Below are positions 10,087 to 17,857 of a DNA stretch of 64,000 nt, in pieces. Every line of letters begins with the position of its first letter. Within the stretch, counting starts at the first letter, position 1. The translations under genes and the position numbers were made by a program. The stretch spans positions 1 through 64,000 of the forward strand of contig CAJKRG010000001.1 in assembly GCA_905202215.1 (NCBI GenBank). Reading direction: 5' to 3'. Under the pieces are notes generated by a model. The model had not been told where the DNA came from and made no database searches. It was given only the letters and a program-made list of their open reading frames with translations. Origin of the DNA: an uncultured Porphyromonadaceae bacterium (GTDB taxonomy: Bacteria; Bacteroidota; Bacteroidia; Bacteroidales; Muribaculaceae).

Positions 10087-10829
10087 CTCCTTATCTGATT
10101 TATATCGATATCGGCGGCGGCTGTCTGGTCAATGAGGAACTCGCAGTCGGGGTGAAGCTGTAGTATGGAGGCCGGACAATCGCTGGTCACGGGGCCTGTC
10201 AGCATTTCCCTGACTATTTCGCGCTTATTTTCTCCTTTGGCTACAAGGACGATACGTCGGGCATGCATAATATCTCTTAGGCCCAGCGTAACACCTCCGA
10301 GAGCGATCTCATCGGGGGTTCCGGTTTCTTTACGGATACGTTTTTCGAGCCGTTCGTCCATGAAGGCGATAGAGGCAATGCTGTTGAGCGGTGTTCCGGG
10401 TTGATTGAATCCTAAATGTCCGTTTTCGCCGAGACCGAGTATGAGCAGGTCTATTCCTCCGCGATGCTCCAGTTCATTGCGGAAATTCCGGCATTCTTTT
10501 TCGAAATCATCGGATTTGGTCGGAAGCATCAGGAAGTGGTTGTCGTCAATGCCCAGATCGTCGATTATTTCTGTATGGAGCATCGTATAGCAGGCTCCGC
10601 TGTATTCCCGCGGTACGTTGGTGACCTCGTCAAGTCCGAAAAATGTTGTTTGCGACACATCGAAATTTACTTCGGAGTGCTGCTTGCAGACGAGTCGATG
10701 GATATTGCCGGTTGTTCTTCCGGTGGACAGACCGATTACACTCGAAGGCTTGTTGCATATCTGGTTTACAATACGGGACGCTGCTTCGCGGTCGAATGTA
10801 CTTTCGTTATTGGCAATTGTTATTTTCAT
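10083..10829 (-). CDS. nagB: Glucosamine/galactosamine-6-phosphate deaminase family (NagB/AgaI)
   Basis: 248 aa, cytoplasmic. The NagB fold is clear: phosphate site GLSTGRTTGN (33-42), catalytic Asp67 in FFGLDEV, and the GLGENGHLGFNQPG loop with His138. The enzyme would convert an amino-sugar 6-phosphate to a hexose 6-phosphate plus ammonia. The residue matching E. coli Glu148, part of its catalytic Asp-His-Glu relay, is Gln143 here, and Asp141 is Asn136 (the latter is common in the family). The protein is also slightly shorter than E. coli NagB (266 aa). It could act on another amino-sugar phosphate or be weakly active. It overlaps both neighbours by 4 bp. No nagA deacetylase is seen in the window. 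Confidence 0.78.
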   Translation of the reverse strand: MKITIANNESTFDREAASRIVNQICNKPSSVIGLSTGRTTGNIHRLVCKQHSEVNFDVSQTTFFGLDEVTNVPREYSGACYTMLHTEIIDDLGIDDNHFLMLPTKSDDFEKECRNFRNELEHRGGIDLLILGLGENGHLGFNQPGTPLNSIASIAFMDERLEKRIRKETGTPDEIALGGVTLGLRDIMHARRIVLVAKGENKREIVREMLTGPVTSDCPASILQLHPDCEFLIDQTAAADIDINQIRR

Positions 10830-11563
10830 ACAGGTTCCATTATTTTTTTAGATTCAGTCATTGCTACGGCAGCGGCTCCGAGAAGACCTATGCAAGCGGG
10901 ATCAAGCTGTGTCATGACGACACCATTGGATACAAATCGCATGGTTCCGGCATGGAGCCGTTCGAGAATCATTGAATACATCATCGGATCGCTTACTATT
11001 CCACCTCCAAGAATCACCATGTCCGGATCTGTAACGCGTACGAGGTTCATGATCAGATTTGCAATGCCGGTAGCTGCGTTTTCTACGAGAAGCTTGCAGA
11101 ACGCATCTCCCTGGCGGTAAAGATCGTATACGAGCCTTACGTCAACGCGCGTACCGTCGGCCGGTATAAGGAGAGGAGAATCCGGATACGCTGGTGCCAG
11201 AAGACGTGCGCAACTGTCGAACCCGACACCCGCGGCTATAGCCTCTACGCAGTCGGTGCGTCCGCAACAGCATTTTACACCTGTGTGAACACCTACCTGA
11301 GTATGGCCAACTTCACCGGCGTTGTAGTGCGGACCGGAGATCACTTTGCCGTTGACTACGAATCCTGCGGCTATTCCGGTACCGATATTCAGATATATGA
11401 AATTATCGGATTTCCGGCCATCTCCCCAGCATAGCTCTGCAAGGGTAGCGCTTTTCACATCGTTGGATATAAAACAGTCAAAACCGAAGAGAGCGCTTAT
11501 TTCATCTGCGAGATTGATGCTGTCGTTACGGGTAGTGTCTATCTGAAGCCATCTGCCATTCAT
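10826..11563 (-). pseudogene. ROK family sugar kinase gene lacking its N-terminal ATP-binding third
   Basis: 245 aa with clear ROK features: SNDVKSATLAE carrying the catalytic-type Asp35, NIGTGIAAG, and NAGEVGH followed by the zinc knuckle C98-x-C100-G-x4-C105-x-E107. ROK kinases have about 300-320 aa and start with a DIGGT phosphate-binding strand; that region, roughly the first 80-100 residues, is absent. A TAG stop precedes the ATG directly and the chitinase gene ends only 20 bp upstream, so there is no room for it. The frame is otherwise intact and overlaps nagB by ATGA. It is either a decayed GlcNAc kinase or a fragment kept for sugar binding or for translational coupling to nagB. Confidence 0.75.
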
Positions 11564-11583
11564 CTATACAAAAGATATCACTG

Positions 11584-13305
11584 TCAATCCATACACCATG
11601 AAATGGCATTCTCGAAAACCTTTTTGAATGATTCGTTGTCGAGTAGCTTGGGACTATGGCCGAACTGGAAGTATACGTTCTTTGCCTTCATGGTTTCATT
11701 GGTCCAGATAACGGGATGGTCGCCCATTCGGATATTTGATGCGGGTGTATAGCTGTCTTCGTCAACTGAGGCTAACACACGTACATTCGGACGTGGAGAT
11801 CTATCATAGATATACCATTCGTCATCGGGTAGAATGAAATTCTTGTCAATTCCTTTCATCACAGGATGTCGGCTATCTTCTACCGCGACAGTGCCGTCGG
11901 CAAGGGGGGCGATATAATTTCTGAATGTTACACCTCCCATGAAATCACTGAACCATTTCCACATGGGATAGCCGTCGAAATCGCCTAAAAGTGTCGCATG
12001 ATGAAAGCCGATCCATGAGCCGCCTCCTTCTTCGATGTATTTCACGAAGGCATCTTTGGAATAGTCCGGCCATGTATATGGAGGGAAATCAAGCTGGATC
12101 ACGAGATCATAATCCTGGAGAAAACGCTCGCTGATAGGATTCGCACGATTGATTTCATTTACGGCAAAATCTTTTTCAGAACCGAACTGACGCAGCCATG
12201 CCATGGCCGCTTTGGTAAATGGCCCGTGCTGGCCACCACCTTCGTTGAGAACGAGCACACGCTTTTTAGCTTTCTTATCCAATATCCTGTCTGCGACTGT
12301 CGAACGAAGGGTACTGTTGTCATCATCGCAGGAATATTCCCAGTACATAGCACCACGGAAACCGTTGTCAACCACATAGTCGCATTTGGTTGCGATAGAC
12401 CGCGCATTTTCGAATCCAAGCACAAGGCTGCCGTCAGCATCCGTGATATATGGCACCATAGCATCGTCATCCCACCTTTCGATGTATCCTTCCGGCATTT
12501 CTTTCATTTTGCCATAATCTGCGAAAGTATGGAAAGGCCCTTTGCCACGGCCGTAGAAGGGCATTCCTACAACAATCATCGACGATGGAACTCCGGCTGC
12601 GAGATGAGCGCGTACGCTGGCATCTGTAGTATGTCTGTTTGTGTTTTTGGAATCATAGAGCGCGGAATGGAGATATGGTGGATTCCCCATGTCGTACGAC
12701 ATGGTATTTACAAAGGTGATATATGGTAGAATCGCATGGAAATCTATGAATTTTGCATTGTCGACAGTGGCCAGTGTGAGCTGTTTGTCGGCACCTATCG
12801 CCCCCTTGATATCACGCATTAGCTTTGTGAAATTGGCTGTGTCATCAGGCGATGACGATATTCCTGCCGCATTGCTTGTGGGGTACTCCCAGTCGATATC
12901 TATTCCGTCGAGGCCATATTCATCAATTACCCGGCGACAATCGGCAGCGAATGAAAGGCGTTTCAGCGAATCGGCCGCCATTTCACTGAAGCGTCCGCTG
13001 CCCCATCCGCCGATCGAGAGAAGTATGTTGAGCTTAGGGGCATTTTCTTTGAGTTTTACTATCTGTTGCAGACGTTCCGGATTGGCAATGCCTACTCCGT
13101 CGAACGTCTCATTGACATGTCCGAATGCATAGTTGATATGAGTCATATATTTCGGGTCGGGCATGACTTTCGACCATGAGGTCACGTAGGCCACAACCAC
13201 TTTGTCCTCGGTTTGATCGGTGCTCTGAGAGAGAGAGGCTTTATATGAGCGGCATCCCCCCAGTACCAGTACAAGAAATGCTATGATTAATGTTTTTACT
13301 CTCAT
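11584..13305 (-). CDS. GH18 chitinase with C-terminal ThuA domain, lipoprotein
   Basis: 573 aa lipoprotein (lipobox LGGC, Cys18). Residues 35-340 are a GH18 barrel with the signature DGIDIDWEYP, catalytic acid Glu140; INYAFGHV, SIGGWGSG and MSYDMGNPP are other GH18 strands. Residues 345-573 match the ThuA family (KRVLVLNEGGGQHG, DYDLVIQLDFPP, GFHHA, HPVMKGI), a glutamine-amidotransferase-like fold linked to sugar metabolism. ThuA linked to a chitinase is unusual; its role is unknown. The gene lies 10 bp after a shorter GH18 paralogue to which its catalytic half is very similar, so the pair probably arose by duplication. It is predicted to act at the cell surface or in the periplasm on chitin or related GlcNAc polymers. 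Confidence 0.9.
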   Translation of the reverse strand: MRVKTLIIAFLVLVLGGCRSYKASLSQSTDQTEDKVVVAYVTSWSKVMPDPKYMTHINYAFGHVNETFDGVGIANPERLQQIVKLKENAPKLNILLSIGGWGSGRFSEMAADSLKRLSFAADCRRVIDEYGLDGIDIDWEYPTSNAAGISSSPDDTANFTKLMRDIKGAIGADKQLTLATVDNAKFIDFHAILPYITFVNTMSYDMGNPPYLHSALYDSKNTNRHTTDASVRAHLAAGVPSSMIVVGMPFYGRGKGPFHTFADYGKMKEMPEGYIERWDDDAMVPYITDADGSLVLGFENARSIATKCDYVVDNGFRGAMYWEYSCDDDNSTLRSTVADRILDKKAKKRVLVLNEGGGQHGPFTKAAMAWLRQFGSEKDFAVNEINRANPISERFLQDYDLVIQLDFPPYTWPDYSKDAFVKYIEEGGGSWIGFHHATLLGDFDGYPMWKWFSDFMGGVTFRNYIAPLADGTVAVEDSRHPVMKGIDKNFILPDDEWYIYDRSPRPNVRVLASVDEDSYTPASNIRMGDHPVIWTNETMKAKNVYFQFGHSPKLLDNESFKKVFENAISWCMD

Positions 13306-13315
13306 ATGTTGAAGA

Positions 13316-14404
13316 TTATTTGGATTCGATAAAAAGCTTGTCTGCTATGGTTTTATGGAGAGTATGGTTGGCATCATCACCCGCGTCGTCCCAGAACATG
13401 GTTCCGAGAAGACCATGTTCAAGAATATAGTCGCATTTCAGTCCTATCGAGCGGGCATTGTCGTAGCTGAGGACGAAGCGTCCGTTCTTGTCGGTCACAT
13501 AAGGAACTTTAGCCTCTTCATCCCAGCAATTTGTATATCCTGATGGAACTTTTACATTTTTGAAATCGGTAAAGCTGTCGTATATATCTGTGCCATGACC
13601 GTAGAATGGCAATCCGAGAACGAGTTTTGATGCAGGGACGCCTTTATCAAGATGGGCCTGGACGGACTTGTCGCAATTCATCCAGCCACCGAATTTCGAC
13701 GATTGATAGAGGGGAGCATTATGTTTAGGAGGATTCTCCATATCGTACGCCATGATATTGACAAAATCCACATAAGGCATGATTCCCGCGAAATCTATAT
13801 AGTCGGCCGAGCATACAGTGGCGAGTGTAAGCAGTTTATCGGTGCCGATCGCATTGCGTATATCGCGCATCATATAATTATAGTTGCGTGTATCATCCGG
13901 TGATGCCGAGATTCCTGCCGAAGTGCTGGTCGGGAATTCCCAGTCGATGTCGATTCCGTCGAGGCCATATTCATCGATCACGCGTTTGCAGTCGTTGGCA
14001 AAAGCAAGACGGTTGGCATCGTCTGCGGCCATTTCGCTGAAATTGCCGCTTCCCCAACCGCCGATAGATAGAAGAACTTTGAGATGAGGAGCTTGTTTTT
14101 TCAGAGAAACGACAGATTTGAGGCGGTTTTCATTAGCGATACCGACACTGCGGAAGGTGCCTTCCACATGACCGAAAGCATAATTGATATGTGTTACATA
14201 TTCCGGCTTTACTTCATGATCAGACCACGAAGTTACATAACCTACCACAATCTTATCGGTTGATCCGGGTACGGGGGACGGTTCTTCTTGTGTGGGTTCG
14301 TCAGGAAGCGGAATGAGAGCTTTGACTTCTTCCTCCTTCGATGAGCACGATATCAGAGATACGGCGGTAAACAACGTTAAGAAAATTTGTTTTGAAAATT
14401 TCAT
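13316..14404 (-). CDS. GH18 chitinase lipoprotein
   Basis: 362 aa lipoprotein (lipobox LISC, Cys20) with a Pro/Glu-rich linker (about 22-48), then a single GH18 barrel. The catalytic motif is DGIDIDWEFP with acid Glu156; SIGGWGSG and MAYDMENPP are conserved. It is the promoter-proximal gene of the chitin/GlcNAc operon and should cut chitin or chitooligosaccharides into fragments for GH20 and the transporter. No carbohydrate-binding module is visible. An endo-N-acetylglucosaminidase acting on N-glycans is an alternative within GH18, but the strand motifs look more like chitinases. Confidence 0.92.
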   Translation of the reverse strand: MKFSKQIFLTLFTAVSLISCSSKEEEVKALIPLPDEPTQEEPSPVPGSTDKIVVGYVTSWSDHEVKPEYVTHINYAFGHVEGTFRSVGIANENRLKSVVSLKKQAPHLKVLLSIGGWGSGNFSEMAADDANRLAFANDCKRVIDEYGLDGIDIDWEFPTSTSAGISASPDDTRNYNYMMRDIRNAIGTDKLLTLATVCSADYIDFAGIMPYVDFVNIMAYDMENPPKHNAPLYQSSKFGGWMNCDKSVQAHLDKGVPASKLVLGLPFYGHGTDIYDSFTDFKNVKVPSGYTNCWDEEAKVPYVTDKNGRFVLSYDNARSIGLKCDYILEHGLLGTMFWDDAGDDANHTLHKTIADKLFIESK

Positions 14405-14430
14405 GACAGTTCAATTATTCGACTGGGGTA

Positions 14431-14444
14431 ATTGCATATGCAAT
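14431..14444. promoter_or_regulatory. 14-bp palindrome upstream of the GH18 operon
   Basis: attgcatatgcaat is a perfect palindrome 27 bp upstream of the first GH18 start codon, where an operator or promoter would be expected. No clear TAnnTTTG box was found nearby; TAATATTG overlapping the palindrome on the minus strand is one mismatch away. It may be a regulator site for GlcNAc/chitin induction; this is inference from position. Confidence 0.4.
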
Positions 14445-14577
14445 ATTAGCATGAAATTTCCTCGGACTGGTTTGGAAAATGTCAAAAAAAGTGGAATAGC
14501 TGTCAAATGACCTCTCCCTTCCACCTCTTTAGTACGCCATTTTACCTTTCAAGTATCAGTTTATCAATATGTCGGTA

Positions 14578-14700
14578 TTATATGGTAAAAATACAAAGCT
14601 TCAAATTCATAGGAATGACATCATGGAAGTTGGAAGTTTTGCCCGACCCATTGGGGCTGGCAATAACTATCAGCACCGGCTTGTGCTCACTTGACGCCAT
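14578..14700 (-). pseudogene. 40-codon P-loop fragment, remnant of a zeta-toxin/AAA-type gene
   Basis: A minus-strand frame starts with ATG at 14698-14700, inside the last codons of the small gene upstream, and stops at 14578. It encodes 40 aa beginning with a beta strand and a Walker A-like loop: PVLIVIA then SPNGSGKTS. Zeta toxins and related P-loop kinases begin with a matching IAGPNGSGKTT block and continue for 180 residues or more; here a stop follows 18 codons after the Lys. The first Gly of the loop is Ser, which also suggests decay. The overlap with the preceding gene copies the usual toxin-antitoxin arrangement. No continuation was recognised downstream. Confidence 0.6.
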
Positions 14701-14887
14701 TGCGAAGTCTGTTTAAAGTTTCTTCAACTCTTGCACGAGCCTCATGCGTAGCAGCCTCAATCCCGGCAGCTCGGCGAGTGCTTTCGCGTGCATCCTCGGC
14801 AACCTCACGCATTATCTGAGCCATGCGCTCGTCGCCCGGCTCCTCCATCGACGTAAGTCGATAACTATTCATCTGCTCTTCCGACAT
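14687..14887 (-). CDS. Small charged helical protein, possible antitoxin-like partner
   Basis: 66 aa from ATG at 14885-14887; a longer frame from a TTG at 14917 is unlikely because that codon falls in the -7 promoter box. The protein is rich in Glu, Arg and Ala, predicted all-helical, with no membrane segment or known catalytic motif. Its end overlaps the start of the truncated P-loop frame, an arrangement found for small genes ahead of zeta-toxin-family genes in Bacteroidales, so an antitoxin or chaperone role is possible but unproven. It has its own full promoter and sits between dnaK and the chitin operon, read in the same direction as both. Confidence 0.65.
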   Translation of the reverse strand: MSEEQMNSYRLTSMEEPGDERMAQIMREVAEDARESTRRAAGIEAATHEARARVEETLNRLRNGVK

Positions 14888-14914
14888 AGCCTGTAATCTT
14901 TTCTTATTCAACGT

Positions 14915-14946
14915 CAAAGTTAAGCAAAAATTTCATCTACCCCAAA
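14915..14946 (-). promoter_or_regulatory. Bacteroidota primary promoter (-33/-7) for the small charged protein
   Basis: On the minus strand, TTTG (14946-14943), a 20-nt spacer and TAACTTTG (14922-14915) match the Bacteroidota -33 TTTG / -7 TAnnTTTG promoter, placing the transcription start about 20 nt before the ATG at 14887. Confidence 0.7.
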
Positions 14947-14954
14947 TCATAATA

Positions 14955-14989
14955 AAAATGGAGCGTAGCGGCGAGCTACACTCCATTTT
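14955..14989 (-). terminator. dnaK rho-independent terminator
   Basis: A 15-bp stem with one G-T pair (aaaatggagcgtagc at 14955-14969, gctacactccatttt at 14975-14989) and a 5-nt loop begins 21 bp after the dnaK stop. On the minus strand it runs into a T-rich tail (TTTTTATTAT). Confidence 0.85.
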
Positions 14990-15009
14990 GTTATTGTTGA
15001 TTTGTTGGA

Positions 15010-16914
15010 TTACTTGACTTCCTCGAAGTCGACGTCGGTGACGTGGTCGCCGTTGTCGCCGCCCTGGTTAGGTGCGCCGGCGCCGGGATTCTGGGCTGCC
15101 TGCTGGGCCTGTGCCTGAGCATTGAGGATATCCTGCTGGGCTGCGCCGAAGGTTGTTTCGATTTCCTTGATGGCGGCGTCGATACCTGCGATATCCTGAG
15201 CCTTGTGGGCTTCTTTCAGTTTGGCTACGGCTGCTTCGATTGCCGAACGTTTGTCGGCGGGAATCTTGTCGCCGAATTCGCCGAGCTGCTTCTCTGTCTG
15301 GAAGATGATGGCGTCGGCCTGGTTGAGTTTGTCGATGCGTTCCTTTTCGCGGGCATCGGCGTCGGCGTTGGCTGCAGCCTCGTCTTTCATACGCTTGATT
15401 TCAGCGTCGGTGAGACCGCTCGAAGCTTCGATACGAATGCTCTGCTCCTTGCCGGTTGCCTTATCTTTTGCAGATACATTGAGGATACCGTTGGCGTCGA
15501 TCTCGAATGTTACTTCGATCTGAGGAATACCGCGGGGTGCGGGAGCGATGCCGTCGAGGTGGAATTTACCGAGGAGTTTGTCGTCCTTTGCCATTGGGCG
15601 TTCGCCCTGAAGGACGTTGATCTCTACCGAAGGCTGGTTGTCGGCTGCGGTGGAGAATGTCTCGCTCTTGCGGGTAGGAATGGTGGTGTTGGCCTCGATG
15701 AGTTTTGTCATCACACCGCCGAGTGTCTCGATACCTACTGACAGAGGTACAACGTCGAGCAGGAGGACGTCTTTCACGTCGCCGGAGAGCACACCGCCCT
15801 GAATAGCTGCGCCGACTGCGACAACTTCATCGGGGTTAACGCCCTTCGAAGGTGTTTTGCCGAAGATCTTCTCTACAATCTGCTGGATTGCGGGAATACG
15901 GGTCGAACCGCCTACGAGGATAACTTCGTCAATGTCGGAAGCCTTGAGGCCTGCGTCGCGGAGGGCATCTTCGCAAGGTTTCACAGTTGCCTGGATAAGC
16001 TTGTCGGCAAGTTGTTCGAATTTAGCACGGGTGAGGGTAGTGACAAGGTGCTTTGGAATACCGTTGACCGGCATGATGTACGGCAGATTGATTTCGGTGC
16101 TTGTAGCGCTCGAAAGTTCGATCTTGGCTTTTTCTGCGGCTTCCTTCAGACGCTGGAGAGCCATAGGATCCTGACGGAGGTCTACGCCTTCCTGCTTCTG
16201 GAATTCGTCGGCAAGCCAGTCGATAATCACATGGTCGAAGTCGTCACCGCCGAGGTGGGTGTCACCATTGGTCGATTTTACTTCGAACACACCGTCGCCG
16301 AGTTCGAGGATGGAGATATCGAATGTACCGCCACCGAGGTCGAATACGGCGATCTTCTGATCCTTGTTAGTCTTGTCGAGACCGTAGGCAAGAGCTGCGG
16401 CTGTAGGTTCGTTCACGATACGGGCTACCTTGAGACCGGCGATTTCGCCGGCTTCCTTGGTTGCCTGACGCTGTGAATCGTTGAAGTATGCCGGCACGGT
16501 GATTACGGCTTCGTTTACGGTCTGTCCGAGGTAATCTTCGGCTGTTTTCTTCATCTTCTGAAGAATCATTGCGGAAATTTCCTGAGGAGTATATTCGCGA
16601 CCGTCGATGTCGATTCGGGGAGTGTTGTTGGCTCCGCGTACAACCTTATAAGGTACGCGTTCGATTTCATTCTTTACCTGATCGTATGTCTCACCCATGA
16701 AGCGTTTGATCGAGTAGATGGTGCGCTTCGGGTTAGTGATAGCCTGACGTTTTGCGGGGTCCCCGACCTTGCGTTCGCCTCCGTCGACGAATGCTACTAC
16801 GGAGGGGGTGGTGTTACGTCCCTCGCTGTTAGGAATTACAACAGGATTGTTGCCTTCAAGTACTGCTACGCAGGAGTTGGTGGTTCCTAAGTCAATACCG
16901 ATAATTTTTCCCAT
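15010..16914 (-). CDS. dnaK: Chaperone protein DnaK (Hsp70)
   Basis: 634 aa, full length for the family. ATPase domain 1-380 begins GIDLGTTNSCVAV and contains NEPTAAALAYG, DLGGGTFD and LVGGSTRIP; the substrate-binding domain follows (LLLDVVPLSVGIETLGG). The C-terminus is rich in Gln, Ala and Gly and ends in an acidic VDFEEVK tail, like other DnaK proteins. It folds and refolds proteins with DnaJ and GrpE, which are not in this window. It is a single-gene unit: its own terminator follows and a divergent gene lies 268 bp upstream. Confidence 0.99.
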   Translation of the reverse strand: MGKIIGIDLGTTNSCVAVLEGNNPVVIPNSEGRNTTPSVVAFVDGGERKVGDPAKRQAITNPKRTIYSIKRFMGETYDQVKNEIERVPYKVVRGANNTPRIDIDGREYTPQEISAMILQKMKKTAEDYLGQTVNEAVITVPAYFNDSQRQATKEAGEIAGLKVARIVNEPTAAALAYGLDKTNKDQKIAVFDLGGGTFDISILELGDGVFEVKSTNGDTHLGGDDFDHVIIDWLADEFQKQEGVDLRQDPMALQRLKEAAEKAKIELSSATSTEINLPYIMPVNGIPKHLVTTLTRAKFEQLADKLIQATVKPCEDALRDAGLKASDIDEVILVGGSTRIPAIQQIVEKIFGKTPSKGVNPDEVVAVGAAIQGGVLSGDVKDVLLLDVVPLSVGIETLGGVMTKLIEANTTIPTRKSETFSTAADNQPSVEINVLQGERPMAKDDKLLGKFHLDGIAPAPRGIPQIEVTFEIDANGILNVSAKDKATGKEQSIRIEASSGLTDAEIKRMKDEAAANADADAREKERIDKLNQADAIIFQTEKQLGEFGDKIPADKRSAIEAAVAKLKEAHKAQDIAGIDAAIKEIETTFGAAQQDILNAQAQAQQAAQNPGAGAPNQGGDNGDHVTDVDFEEVK

Positions 16915-17065
16915 AGTTGTTAGTGTTTTATTTATGTTGTTATTATTCGTTTTCGATGGAACTGAAGTATGTCTTACCTCGGTTCGCTATCATATAAACA
17001 AAAGGCGTGCCAAAAAGGTTTTGACTGAAAACCGGCTATTCTGGCGCTTGATCGCGTCATGCCGA

Positions 17066-17080
17066 CTGACACTTTGTCAG
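17066..17080. promoter_or_regulatory. Inverted repeat in the dnaK / HAD divergent region
   Basis: ctgaca-ctt-tgtcag is a perfect 6-bp inverted repeat with a 3-nt spacer, about 152 bp upstream of dnaK and 103 bp upstream of the HAD gene. It is a plausible operator, perhaps for heat-shock control of dnaK, which lacks a TAnnTTTG box in this region. Known CIRCE (HrcA) elements do not match it. Confidence 0.35.
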
Positions 17081-17157
17081 CCTTTGCAGAATCAATATGC
17101 ATTAAAATAATTGTGTCGAAAATAATACCCGTCAGAGGAATTATGGAAATTTTTCCT

Positions 17158-17165
17158 TAATTTTG
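17158..17165 (+). promoter_or_regulatory. -7 promoter box for the HAD-rnf operon
   Basis: TAATTTTG matches the Bacteroidota -7 consensus TAnnTTTG and sits 17 bp before the ATG of the HAD phosphatase gene, giving a very short leader. No good -33 TTTG was found 19-21 bp upstream, so it is a partial match. Confidence 0.5.
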
Positions 17166-17182
17166 CAAAAAGATTTTGTGAG

Positions 17183-17836
17183 ATGAAAACGTATGTCATT
17201 TTTGACCTCGACGGTACTCTTCTGAATACTATCGACGACCTTGCGACAGCCACCAACTATGCTCTTCGTGAGCTTGGTTTTCCTCAGCATGGACTATGGG
17301 TTTATCCCGATATGGTCGGTAACGGTGTGAGCCGACTTATGGAGCGTGCGCTTCCCGAAGATGCCCGTAGCGAAAAAAATATCAAGGAAATGCTCGTCGC
17401 ATTCAAATTGTATTATGATAATCATTGTTGCGATGCCACCAAGCCATATCCGGGCATACCCGAGCTGCTGGAGGAGTTAAGTGCCCGTGGTGTCAATCTG
17501 GCAGTTACGTCCAATAAATATCAGGAGGCTGTCACTAAACTTATCCATCATTATTTTCCGGTTGCCAATTTCCGGGCCATACTGGGAAATGAAGAAGGTA
17601 TGCCTCGTAAACCGGACCCGTCGATTGTGTTTAAAGCTCTTTCTATGTGTCCTACAGCGAAGTCGGAAGTGCTGTATGTAGGCGATTCCGGCGTTGATAT
17701 GGAGACGGCCCGTCGTGCATGTGTCGAGTCTGTGGGTGTTGGCTGGGGATTCCGTTCTATCCATGAGCTTAAGGAAGCTTATGCGGATCATATTATTTCA
17801 ACTCCTGCGCAGATAAAGGATCTGGTAGGGTTATAA
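17183..17836 (+). CDS. HAD-superfamily phosphatase, phosphoglycolate phosphatase-like
   Basis: 217 aa, cytoplasmic, HAD subfamily IA. Motif I is FDLDGTLL with Asp8 and Asp10, motif II is the Ser/Thr of AVTSNK (about 110), motif III Lys is in PRKPDP and motif IV is YVGDSGVDMETA. The helical cap between motifs I and II resembles Gph phosphoglycolate phosphatases, which salvage 2-phosphoglycolate; other small phosphoesters are possible. It is the first gene of the run leading into rseC and rnf (21-bp gap to rseC), but no functional link with Rnf is evident. Confidence 0.85.
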   Translation: MKTYVIFDLDGTLLNTIDDLATATNYALRELGFPQHGLWVYPDMVGNGVSRLMERALPEDARSEKNIKEMLVAFKLYYDNHCCDATKPYPGIPELLEELSARGVNLAVTSNKYQEAVTKLIHHYFPVANFRAILGNEEGMPRKPDPSIVFKALSMCPTAKSEVLYVGDSGVDMETARRACVESVGVGWGFRSIHELKEAYADHIISTPAQIKDLVGL

Positions 17837-17857
17837 AAATAAAATAGATTCGGATTT

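Noticed and set aside
14885..14917. TTG start giving a 76-aa version of the small gene before dnaK
   Set aside because: The TTG lies in the TAACTTTG -7 box, so it would not be in the transcript; ATG at 14887 is preferred.
15043..16476. Plus-strand frames opposite dnaK (up to 232 codons)
   Set aside because: Antisense shadows of a strongly conserved gene; Cys/Gly/Phe-rich composition is typical of reversed DnaK codons.
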